Shown here one piece after another: positions 11,860 to 23,127 of a stretch of 64,000 nucleotides of DNA (its first letter is position 1; every line of letters starts with the position of its first letter). The DNA lies in contig RPFO01000392.1 of assembly GCA_009746045.1 (NCBI GenBank), positions 792,463-856,462 on the forward strand, in the 5' to 3' direction. The translations under genes were made by a program, and so were the position numbers. The DNA is from Mesostigma viride. Lineage: Eukaryota; Streptophyta; Mesostigmatophyceae; Mesostigmatales; Mesostigmataceae. The notes under the pieces were generated by a model. It saw nothing but the letters and a program-made list of their open reading frames with translations. It was not told the origin of the DNA and did no database searches.

Positions 11860-12825
11860 CTGCTCTTAAGGGGTTCGAGCCAGGCTTGGACATCCTTAAC
11901 GTGAAAGAGCACGGCGGGGTTAGACCTGGTTACCGCCTTGCCGACCTGATTTATGCGGATGATACCACCCTCATCGAGCGCCCCGAGCACATTCAGACCT
12001 GGCTGGACTGCCTGGGCCTGGAGGCGCGGGCGGTGGGGCTGGAGATTAGTGTCAAAACTGAGGCGATGGTGATAGGAGCATCCAGTAAACCACCGCTGCC
12101 GCGCCTGCTCGACGGGACGGAGGTCCCGTTCCGCGACCGCTTCAAGCTGTTGGGGAGCTGGCTTCCTGACACCGCCGACGATGTGGACACCCGCATCGGC
12201 CTTGCCTGGGCCAAGCTCCGTTCGCTCACACCCTACTGGCGCTCGAAGGGCCTGAACGGGCACCGCAAGCGCATGCTCTTCAAGGTCCTCGTCCTCACGG
12301 TACATGCTCACGTATGGCGCCGAGGCGTGGACCCTCCCCCCCAAACTGGCAGCTCGGCTCGACGGCACCGTTTACAGGATGCTCCGGCAGGTCCTTAATG
12401 TAGGTTTTTCCGAGCGTCCGTCATCAGAGTCTCTGTATCATGGCATGCCTCGTGTTTCGGACGAGATTAGGCAGCGTAGGATAGCATTTGTAGGACACCT
12501 TGCACGCACCAGCCAGGTCCACAGGCCACCCTTCAGGTCTGGCCGGCCCCCAGCGGCTTGGACAGCCAGGGCGGCACATTCTGACCTGGCCTGGCCCCAA
12601 GGACATTCCCAAAAGGGTAGGGAAACCTGTCACCAACTACGTTCAGATATGCTGCTGGACGACCTCGTGGTCCCAGCCCAGTTTGAGCACCGCATCCACT
12701 CTCTCTCCCGTCTTTGGACTGCCATGCAGGACAAGACGCGGTGGAAGAAGATTGTCAAGGCGCACACGCCCGACCCTGTGGGCAAGCCACCTCCCCCCAA
12801 GCGGAGGAGGCGTTTTGATGAGTAG
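11860..12825 (+). pseudogene. LINE reverse transcriptase, 3' part of the split copy
   Basis: Continues the RT begun at 5908. It opens with ALKGFEPG, carries the catalytic LIYADDTT box, and then the thumb and C-terminal region typical of these LINEs (LTYGAEAWTL, RQRRIAFVGHLAR). A 4-base insertion at about 12302-12305 shifts the frame, so the first frame ends at 12398 and the correct one resumes from 12304 to the stop at 12825. Together with the insertion this makes the copy nonfunctional. Confidence 0.85.
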
Positions 12826-12945
12826 TGCAGTTAGGATTTTCTAGATAGAGTTAGGATAGTTCGATCACGCGGCTTCCTCCACCCCACCCATCATGAAATA
12901 TGTGCTACATGACCTCCCCACGGAGGCATGTTATAATTTAATTTT
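12826..12945 (+). repeat. LINE 3' untranslated end with hairpin and AT tail
   Basis: Follows the RT stop. It contains the stem-loop CCTCCCCACGGAGG and then a TTTAA-rich tail. It meets an inverted copy of itself head-on near 12945. Confidence 0.75.
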
Positions 12946-13195
12946 TAATTTAATTTAATGGGGAGGTCATGTAGCACATATTCCATGATGGATGGGGTGG
13001 AGGAAGCCGCGTGATCGAACTATCCTAACTCTATAAGCTATCTAGAAAATCCTAACTACACTACTCATCAAAACGCCTCCTCCGCTTGGGGGGAGGTGGC
13101 TTGCCCACAGGGTCGGGCGTGTGCGCCTTGACAATCTTCTTCCACCGCGTCTTTTCCTGCATGCATGGCAGTCCAAAGACGGGAGAGAGAGTGGA
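12946..13195 (-). pseudogene. Inverted LINE 3' end, tail-to-tail with the previous copy
   Basis: The reverse complement repeats the 3' untranslated end and the last codons of the RT (the Pro/Lys/Arg-rich C-terminus, as at 12770-12825). It is truncated after about 250 bases at an RT position equivalent to 12710. Confidence 0.75.
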
Positions 13196-13730
13196 TTAAA
13201 ATTAAATTAAATTATAACATGACTCCGTTGGGAGATCATGTAGCACATATTCCCGTGGATGGATGGAGGGGGGGGGCAAAGCCGCGAAACCGAACTAATC
13301 TAACTCTAAGCTAATCTAATCTAGAAAACCCTAGGTACTTATTCTACTCAGCAAAGCGCCCCTTCCGCTTGGGGGGGGGGGGCTTGCCCACAGGGGCGGG
13401 CGTACATATGAGCCTGGACAATGGTTTTCCACCTCCTCTTGTCCTGCATAGCAGTCCAAGCAAGAGAGAGGGAGTGAATGCGATTTTCAAACTGCGCTGG
13501 GACCACTAGGTCAGCCATCAACTGCTGTGGGTAGGTCATGACATGTTTGCCTACCTTCTTAATTAGGAATGTCCTTAGGGCCAGGCCAGGTCAGGATATG
13601 CCGGCCTGGCTGGCCAAGCCGCTGTGGGCCGGCCAGACCGAGGGCGGTGTCTACCTGGCTGGTGCGAGCAAGATGTCCTACGAATGCTATCCTACGCTGT
13701 CTAATCTCGTCCGAGAGAGTGGATGCGGTG
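13196..13730 (-). pseudogene. LINE 3' end fragment, second inverted copy
   Basis: Starts with its own AT-rich tail and hairpin (13200-13240). Reading upstream on the minus strand come the RT C-terminus and the RRIAFVGHLAR-type block near 13660. Stops and frameshifts break it. It is more diverged than its neighbours. Confidence 0.7.
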
Positions 13731-14190
13731 CTCAAACTGGGCTGGGACCACTAGGTCGTCCAGCAACATCTGGATGTAGGTCGTGACAGGTTTCCCTACC
13801 CTTTTGGGAATGCCCTCGGGGCCAGGCCAGGTCAAAATGTGTTGCCCTGGCTGGCCAAGCCGCTGGGGGCCGGCCAGGCCAAGGGCGGTGTCGACCTGGC
13901 TGGTGCGAGCAAGGTGGCCTACAAATGCTATCCTACGCTGCCGAATCTCGTCCGAAATACGAGGCATGCCATGATACAAAGATTCTGATGACGGACGCTC
14001 GGAAAAACCTACGTTAAGGACCTGTCGGAGCATCCTGTAAACCGTGCCGTCTAGCCTAGCTGCCAGTTTGGGTGGGAGTGTCCACGCCTCGGCGCCATAC
14101 GTGAGCACCGTGAGGACGAGGACCTTGAAGAGCATGTGGTGCTCGCCCAGGCCCTTCGAGCGCCAGTAGGTCTTGAGCGAACGTCATATT
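13731..14190 (-). pseudogene. LINE RT C-terminal fragment, third inverted copy
   Basis: A 144-residue open frame (13701-14135) covers LTYGAEAWTL through FEHRIHSL and is nearly identical in protein to the 11860-12825 copy. It lacks the catalytic core and its own 3' end, which has been replaced by the second inverted copy. Confidence 0.75.
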
Positions 14191-14194
14191 GCAC

Positions 14195-14482
14195 CTACAG
14201 GGGATGCCGGATCCAGATCGTTTCGACGGGTCCGATTGTGCACCCTGTGGCATGAGGGAAGGGGGGGGGCTCTGCCCTCCTGCCCGATGTCAAGGAGACA
14301 ACCAGCGCAGGCCAGAAATCGGGAGAATCCGGACCATGGTAGCTCAAGCCTGCCGTTATCTTGTCCGCGTGTTCGAGTCGTTCAGGATGATGAATATGAA
14401 TGGTGATGGAAATGTGTACTGCCCGATGTGCACACTCAGCACTCCGCTGCTCTGTGACTCCCCAACGGGAGCACCTATTTGA
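14195..14482 (-). mobile_element. SINE-like / dispersed repeat copy
   Basis: Includes the dispersed block in inverted orientation (14290-14400, GACAACCAGCGCAGGCCAG). A CTCTGTGACTCCCCAACGGG hairpin lies at 14451-14475 in the plus sense. The two parts face opposite ways, so this is probably a composite of two insertions; the strand given is that of the larger block. Confidence 0.5.
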
Positions 14483-14967
14483 TGAATCAACTGAGCAACA
14501 TGGCACACAAGTACTTCTATGCAGACTAATGACAAAAACATTCTTCCCATTAGAAACATAAGAAAATTTAGGTAAACCAATATTGAACGTATCAACAAGC
14601 CATGCCGTGGCTGCCTTCCCCATTGTAAACCTCTCATGCATAGCACAATTTGACACGTCTAGACCTGCATCTTTGACACACATGCTTCAATACTGTAGAC
14701 CTTTCGTGTACCGTTGCAACGCCATAAGACATCGGGCGACAGCCATCCGGCCCACCCTGTCCGCGACGCCATCAACCACTTGCAACGAACGGCGGCTTTG
14801 CGGGCACATCTCCCCCAGTCACCAGGAGCGAGGTTACTATCCATCAGACCACCATGCACCTGTGCCACCCTGCACGTAAAGATTCTGGCAACCTAGTGTA
14901 CAGAATCCGCGTCACACATGCCTCAGCATGCATGTTTCAAAACAGAATCCACCAGTATCCCTCGGGA
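14483..14967. other. Spacer downstream of the PPR-CBS gene
   Basis: Probably includes the 3' untranslated region of the minus-strand gene. Nothing else is recognised. Confidence 0.4.
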
Positions 14968-17900
14968 TCACAGCGATTCGTCGGCCTTGCCTGCCTCGGG
15001 GGGGTCCACACTCAGCAGCTCCAGCGGCTCAAACAGGTCCTCCTTGGTGAGCACACCCACAAGCACCTGCTTCTTGGGCTCCAGCACTGCCACAATCTCC
15101 AGGTTTGCCCCTACCATCAGCTCCGCTGCGTCCACCACGCGGACGCCAGTTGGCACGCTCGTGGCCACGGTGCGTGGCTTGGAGAGCATTGCCTCGTACA
15201 CCGTTTGTTGCAGCTGTAAGGAGAACAATGACAAGACCCAGACCGCAAGGTGCATTCAAACCTGAAGACGTCAGGGAGGGAAGGGGCATGGGGCAATATT
15301 TCCATCCACAAGGGGAAATGAGACGACCTCCTGTCGGCATAGCACCCCTTTTACAACAGGTTCTGCGAGAAGTCGTGCCTCAAACGGGGCCTGTGCAGCC
15401 GATCACCCAGAAAGCCACCATGTCTCTTCGTGACTGCCCTTTCTTGCCAACAAAAAGAAGATACTCACGCATGCATCTCGCCGCCCCTCCTCCGCTTGAT
15501 GCTTACTTGTCAAGAGCACATGTGCACGGCTGTGTGCATGCCAATTTTGCATAAAGCCATCTGAATTGGTTCAATACTGATATATCGGTTCATTTATGAT
15601 ACCCATCCTGGGCGAGCACACTTACATCCGTGCAGCAAGCACGCGTTATGAGGCCCAGGTACACGCCGGTGCCGTCCTCCACCACGGGCAGCGCGGCCTG
15701 GCGCCACAGGCGCAGCACCACGTCCTTCACCTTCTGGCTGCTCTTCAGCACGGGGAAGGAATCCACCGGCCGCATGGCCGCCTCCACTAGCGAGAAGATC
15801 TTGGTCTGGCGAACGACGAGAGTGAGATTGGGTGTGGCCATGTGGGGTGCAGTTGTCGGCATGTTAGGACAGAAGGCATGTGAGCGAATGTGTGGGCACG
15901 CAAGGGTTAAGGGGGTCAAAAAGTGTACGGGCACGCGTGATTGTGAGTGTTTGCCAGTGTTTGTTGAAATGAACTAGTGGCCCCAACAAAACAAGAGAGG
16001 CGCACCAACAGATGCTCGAGGCCATGCTATAAAGATGAGACCATGAACACACTGTACCCTGTAATCAACTGCGTGCCCACTGCCACATGTGCATAGCAGC
16101 CATGCCTCAGCCAGCTCAGTTACGGCACATGACCGACTGCACTTCCAGAAGTACCCCAGCAGATGCTAATAAATGTTAGCAGCCTGCAACCCGGCCAATC
16201 CATCTTTCGTATTTCCCTGGCTTTTTTGTCTATCCATGCGGCGCACATTACAACACATCATGCAAACGGCATGCTTTGTGGCGTAATCAATAAATGGGGC
16301 GTTCAAGTTATGAAGCCCTTAACATTTTGACCTTTTCCTACCTGGTAATTAGGTGAGGCTTGTGGATGATCTGTGAATGACGGTTATGACACTACTATTT
16401 GGTCATGATACTGGGGTGGTGTTGCCCCACACGTGGCAAACCTTGCCTTCACCACCATGGACACCAGTCTGAAGGAAACAACCGATTAAGGAGAACAGTA
16501 GGTGCCATTCAGGCACAGGTGGAGGCAAAAGTGGAGGAAGCGACAGTTGCAAAACCTGCTTGTTCGCGGTTGCCAATGCATACAGGGGAAGCATGCCGCG
16601 CTCACCTCCTTGCGGAAGACCAGCGGGATGTACCCGTTGAGGTTCCTCGTCCCCTTGGTCACCGACAGCTTGACCAAAGCCTGGCACGTTCGTGGCACCC
16701 ATATCACGATGCAAAAAACGCAAACCGTTAGGAAAGAACACACAGTCAGATAGGCTCGGTTGAATAGTTTAGGAGGCTTCGCTGTCCGCTTGCCAAATGT
16801 GGTGCAGGCCAGGAAAGATTCCCCACTGGACAGCACGTATCGAACACTTCCAATCGCGCTTCAGTACGATCACGTCACAATCGATCACACGGTGTGTGGA
16901 TCTGCCATATCGCCGGCCCGCTAGCCCTCCCAAGTTTGCCTGGGGCGATGGGAAACAAGATAGTCGTAGTTGGGACCATAGGAAACAAGGTAGTCGTAGT
17001 TGGGACCATGGGAGGACAGAGATAGCCTTAGTCCACGCTTCCTAGTTTTGCTCAAAATCAATTACACCATCACATTATAAGCACCGAATGGCAACCTGCG
17101 AACGGCTCCCACTCACCACGATAATGTGTGAAAATGGCACCATGGCGATCCGTCCAATAGAAGACGCTGAGGACAGAAGCAGCAGCTTCTTCCCCCTTCG
17201 TCTATACACTCACCTGCCACATGCTCCAATGTGGTAACCACAAACGCCCCCTCTTCCCTGGCTAACAAGATGGCCCCGCATACCCACCTTGTACATGCGT
17301 GCGTTGAGCGTGAGCCCGCCCCGCATCTGCTCCGCATCCGCGATCAACCGACGCGCGGCCGCCTCGTCGCCCGCATTCACAGCCGCAGTGACCAGCAGGT
17401 CATCGGCCAGCACGCGGTCGTCCTTGGAGATGCGGCCGCCGCAGCGCTGCCGCATCTCCGCAAGCAGAGCCTGCGTGCCGGGCAGGTCGCCCGCCTCGGC
17501 CGCCGCACGCATCACGCTCAGGTAGGCGACGGGGCGCGGGCGCATGTCTGGGTCAGCCTCGGCCATGCGCTCCAGCTGGCGCAGCAGGTCCAGGCCATCT
17601 GTGCGGAGGCATGTTAGGCGGGGGCGGGCATGTTAGGATGGCATAGGGTAGATTGTGTTTAGGTTCAAGGGAGGGGAAAAAATTGGGAGGGTGGGTGGGG
17701 TGGATAGCACTTTTTTGCATTGTGCTGTAAACATCTCTGTTCATCAGGATTGTAATATTGTGGTGGTTGCTCAATTAAGTTGGGCAAGCCTTAACAGCAG
17801 ATCATCGTTCATGGCAATGGCAAACTCTTGAGCCCCGCAGAAAGCATGTCAGAGAGAAGGTGCAACAGTACCATACCTCATGCCAGATGTCATGAGATGG

Positions 17901-20900
17901 AACCAATGGTGTACTAACCGGCAGTGCACGCGCACATTGACTGCCAGCAAGAGGTGGTAGATATCACGTTATCATGCAGCCATCGACGTAACTGTAACCC
18001 CCGCCCCATTTGCGACAGGTGTAGCCGACCAGTCAGCACACCAGCAACCCCTGTGCAGCTGCGCACAGCAGCACAAGAGCAAGCGAAATTGGCAGCAATC
18101 CCCAAGGTCGACAACTCACCTTGGAGCGCGCCCACTTTGCAGAGAGCGTGGATGGCGGCCGTGTACGCGATGCGATCCGCGCCATGCTGCCGCACACCAC
18201 GAGAGCCGCGCGCCCCACCCTGGCGCTTCCCTTGGCTGGCGGGGGCACTTGGGACCAGCTCGCTCGCCCCGGCCTCGTTCCCTGCGCCCTCACTGTCTGC
18301 CCGAGGCGAGGTGCCGTCGGTGCTTTGTGCCAGCGCCTCCGCGCGCCCGCAGGCCTCCATGCGCAGGATGATGTCCTTGACCATGTCTACTGGCATCTGC
18401 GGCTCGTCCTCCTCCACCTCGTCCACGATCTGGGCGCATGAGCCACAAGGCACACGCATGCGGTGGCTTGGAAGCGATGGCAAAGTTAGATCCAGGCTAC
18501 GCTACGATTGCCATGGTATGAGGAAGCCAAGTGCGAGGCAGACCAATCTGTGAGCGCAAGGAATGTGGGCTGCTTAAGGCCAGCGACTGGTATGCTAACT
18601 GGAAGGGCGATCATTAAAAGTATGAATGAGACAACCAGCACAGGCTAGAAATCTGGAGAATCAGGATTTAAAAAATATGCACGCGACATTACACCATCTC
18701 GCTGGCTACAAGCTCTGGATGGCTCGCATAAGCTGTTTGCAGGCATTCAGCTGCTTGAGCTGTACGGATCTGCATCACAAAGGTGCTCATGGGTGCTGTC
18801 ATCAATCCCACCAGGCAGACAGGAGCCCGCCACGTCCAGCTGTGCTAAGTAGACAGCCTACATTCGTGGGACCAACAGAGCACTTAGTGTGCGGCCATGA
18901 CCAGCACCCAGCCCTTGCCAGCAAGCCACACATGACACATCCCTGTGCCCACCTTGAGCAGTGTGGAGTACGTGACCACGTCAGGCCGCAGCGCGTCATC
19001 CCCCTTGGCTTGCGCCCGCTCCTCCATCTCGCGCAAGAGGCCCAGCGCCGTGCCCAGATCGTTGCCGCGCACGGCTGCCAGGATAAACATGTTGTAGGCC
19101 AGCCGGTCGGGCGGGTACCCCGCCACCTCCATCTCCTTGCGCAGGGCGAGTGCGTCCAGCGGGCGGGGGGACCGCGCGTACGCCTGGATTAACAGGGGCG
19201 TGACGGGGGATAGGGGAGTGGGGAACAGGGGGGTGGAAGCGGAGGTGGGAATGTTAGTAAGTGTGATTCCCACGGATGCCAGCCATAATCACACATGGCT
19301 CTCCTCCGCGGACCAGACAATGTAATGCAACATTATTCATAAACGCATCCCCAAATCCAACATCAAAAAGCCTCCATGTGCTTCTAACATGAAACCAGCG
19401 GAAAGGGAACACGAACACAGTGGCCCAGGCAGCATTTCTTTAATCCACCTGCCTCCCCTATAGTGCATGTGGTGGGCTAGGCAGGATTATATTAATAACA
19501 GACCTTTCACTGCAACTGTTTAGCGGGCCAGGCGGGAGTACCTTCATAACCATGAGGCCACTGTCAGGTGTTGTATGTACCCGCGTTGCAACTGTGTGCC
19601 AGCAGGCACCAGCCCACACCTGCCATACGCACTGCCTCCAAACTTCCCAGACGTCGTGAAAATGCACCATATTCAGTCATGTGTGAACCGAGGCAAGTCG
19701 CTATCAGTTTCATCCCACAGAGAGCCTCGCCCATGAAACATTCTGCAGATCCTTCCATATGCGCACTGGCCCCTATTCATCGCACACGACGTATGCCGCG
19801 TGGCACTTACACATCTCTAACCACAGCATACAAGGTTTCGAGCTGCCTGCAAGCAACAACCCGCGCTCACCTTGATGAGCGTGGTGTACAGCACGCGGTC
19901 CGTGCCAAACAGCCCGCGGATGCGCAGCGCGACGGCGCGGGCGCGGCTGGCGTCTCCGCTCTCCGCGCACGCGTCCAGCAGCATCAGCGACGTGATGCGC
20001 GTCGGCTCAGGCGGCGCCACCGGGCGCCCGCCAGGGCCGCTGCTGCGCATGGCCCCCTGCGTGCGCCGGCTGCGGTACTGCCGCCACGCGTTTTCCATCG
20101 CCTCCACCATCTGGAAAGCCTCGTCGAGACGGCCCGCCGCACCCAGGCCCTGATGTGGGACACACACACGGCGTCGCGATGGTGGGTGGGGCACGTGTTG
20201 GCAGCTGTCTGGATCAGTATGGGGTGGATGATCACGGACGTGAGGTCTGGATTATATTTCAGTGGGCGTGCAAGGGGTTATGTTGAGTAGGGGGGTGGTT
20301 GATTGGGGTGATAACCGAGATTATGGATATGTAAGTCCACAGGAAGACGATGGGACATCACTAGTTGGAAGTGGGGGGGTGGCGACTACGAGGCATACAC
20401 ACAGGACACGCGGCATGCACACGGTTGCCAGACTGCACGGCAGCACAACCAATCTTCCAAGCAACAAATGCCACCATTATGGATGCAACGTGCCAGGTGG
20501 GCATCTTCATGGAGACCAGCAGGTAGTGTGCAAGCCATTGTCGCAATGACTTGATTGATGACCCATGCCAATTGGTTGCCCAACCTAAGCTTAAGGCAGA
20601 TGCGGCACATCAAACCAACCAAGAAAATTGACCTCACAATATTCACTGCCTGCACATAACCGCACATAATCATACGGCTTTGCGGCCCTCCTTCATCCCC
20701 ACCCCACCTTGACTGTGTCCCAAATGACCCACCCAGCCTGATGACTGTCCTGCCTAAAGTGGCCATCATGACTGTCTACCTCAACTGCCCACCCATCTGG
20801 ACGAGCACCCCATTCGCCTCCCACCCACCTTGATGGACACCCCCCACCCTGGCCTCCCACCTACTTTGATGAGCGTCCCATAGGAGACGGCATCGATGCC

Positions 20901-23127
20901 GCACCCCCCCGGCGCGTCCATCTCCGCAAACAGGTCCAGCGCCGTATCCACTGCGCCGCAGCGCGTGCACGCGGCCAGTGCTGCGTTCATGGTCACCAGG
21001 TTGGGCGCCTGGCCGCGTGCCGACGCCTCGTCCAGCACGTCAAATATCTACATGTGGGGGGGAGAGAGGGGCGATGGGGAACAGCGGGGTGGGGGGAAGG
21101 GGCATGGGGCGATCGGGTTTGGGGAGATGGGGGTTGGGGGAGGGTTGATCCGGAGGTTGTTAGGATTAGGTTGATTGAGAAGACAGGGCCAAGGGTTGCC
21201 ACGCAATAGAAGCCATGACAGCAGCCAGAGGCAGCACGGACCACCACAGAGGACAAATAGGCAAATCTTAGTTCAAGGTCCTGAGTCCTTGAGGTGGTAA
21301 GGCAGAACAAAAAGGCAATTGTAAGATGCTGTTAGCGGGACAAGAGACAGGGGATCCATGGCCAGGTATGCGAGGAGCGTGCGCCAGCATACTGGGCGGT
21401 GGGCACCGTAGGTAGCAAGCAGACATATCAAGTAGCACAGTCACGCAAATTGCCATGAGGAAAAAGAGAAAGAAAGACAGACAACATGGCTACCCAGGCT
21501 CAATCATCTTTACACCATGTTGCTAGCAGCCAACAAGCACAAAACGATGCAAATGGAATTGTTTCTCTGCTTACTGTCCCTACTCCCTGCCTCCATTTAT
21601 TCCGCAAGGTTTATGCGATTCCCTTCCTAGCCATGATGACACCGCCAATGAACATGCAAATTAAAAGATCATGCCACAAAAAATGAATCAACTTACTGAT
21701 CCCCTGCGAACATTCCCCCCCGTAACCTCAATAGCTTTGGCATATCCAATTAAGCAGCTCGTTCTGCATGCATGAACGTTTGCCCCAAACCAGCTGCGCC
21801 CGCCTGTGGATGCCTACAGCTGAGTTCCTATCTGGCAGACTAAATGCAGAAACTTAGTTCCGCACACGTGGAAGCAGCTAGATGGCTACTCAATCATGGC
21901 TAGCCAAGACCACATGCCAGGCTTGCCTGGTTGTGAAAGGACAAACTGATACAACGTGTCGGGCCGCAAGATCCCTGGCCCTAGCATGAGCTTCCACGCT
22001 TTCTATGAGAATGACAGCTGGACCTATATAGAACGCAGCTGCGTCAAATCGCTTGCCTCTGTTATTACCACCGAGACGCTTGTGAGTTCTCCTTTTTCCC
22101 ACTGGGAAGGGGTGGGGGGTGGGGGGGGTTGGAGCTATGCCTTGAGAGTCCGAAAAAAACATATAAACACTGAACCAACATGATTCCAGATTCAACCAAG
22201 CCATTGTGGTCTTCACCATAGCCGACACACGAGAGCATATCCAACAAGCACTGTCTCCCCTACTCATCCATGTGCCTCAAGACTCACTTTCCGAAGCTGG
22301 CGCTTCCGGGCCAGCGCCACCACTGTGCGAGTCAGCGCGCGGTCCTCCTGGTCCGCAGAGTCAGCCGCCCACTTGCGCCGGTGGAACAGCTGGCTGCCAA
22401 CACTGCCCGTACCTAGCTGGGCCTGCCTCTTCTCCAACCGCTGCTTGCGCAGGGTGGATGTGAGCACACCCCCAGGGTTAGGCAGGACCCTGTCCTCCCG
22501 AGCAGGGGCATTCCAAGTCCTCGTCTTCGGTCTAGCAGGCTTGCTACCTGCAGAGCGTTTTTTCCTAGACTTCCGCTTTGCACTGGGGGGTTTATCATCC
22601 AGTGACAGCACGGCCTCCCCATTATATTTCTGTAGGCCCTCCCCATTCACCGAGGCTCCATTTGTGGCATTCTGTGATTGGCCACCAGCACCAGTTTTAA
22701 CGCTGTTGCTCACTTGTTGCCTCTGCAGTGGCGTAACACTGGAGTCCTGACCAGCCGGCCGGGTCGCCGCACCTGTGCTTTCAGCCACCGCTCCACCCCC
22801 ACCCTGAGAGGTGAAAGCATTCTGACTTGTGGCCAAAGTAGGGCCCGCTTCTAAAGACCGCAAAGTGAGTTCTGCACACGCCGTTCGACCGATCCTCGAT
22901 TTGAGACAACCGGCATCACGTGAAGTCCACGAATTGGTGCTATCGAGCAAACTGGCAAAACGCCAAATACTGGTTTTAACTATGGCTTTCCCTCGAGCGT
23001 CGCGAGCGTAACAGACGGTGCGCTGGAGTGGCCTGCTAGGCGACGCTATCGAGTGTCCAGAAGCCTGCTCCAACCTGGATCCCCCTCCCACGAGCCCGCA
23101 TAAGAGGTCAGCCATTCTGCACGACAT
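14968..23127 (-). CDS. CBSPPR1: PPR and CBS-pair fusion protein
   Basis: Nine exons, read downward: 23127-22288, 21047-20865, 20149-19871, 19183-18953, 18429-18120, 17598-17288, 16680-16606, 15805-15626, 15213-14968. All are GT-AG and in phase, giving 884 residues. Residues 1-280 form a basic, low-complexity leader with a likely organelle transit peptide. Residues about 281-718 hold pentatricopeptide repeats, recognisable by helices such as PNLVTMNAALAACTRCGAVD, RPDVVTYSTLLK and TDRVLYTTLIK. Residues 744-884 form two CBS motifs (EAAMRPVDSFPVL...ALPVVED; EAMLSKPRTVATSVP...VGVLTKEDL). The architecture matches Arabidopsis At5g10690 (PPR plus CBS), from memory. PPRs bind organelle RNA and CBS pairs usually sense adenine nucleotides, so energy-responsive RNA handling is possible but inferred. 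The exon 7-8 region is the least certain. Confidence 0.88.
18628..18668 (-). repeat. Dispersed short repeat, truncated intronic copy
   Basis: GAGACAACCAGCACAGGCTA matches the dispersed block with a few substitutions. It sits in an intron of the PPR-CBS gene (between 18953 and 18429). Confidence 0.55.

Noticed and set aside
17924-18553. 209-residue plus-strand frame
   Set aside because: It is antisense to a PPR-CBS exon with high GC, and the minus strand carries the recognisable protein.
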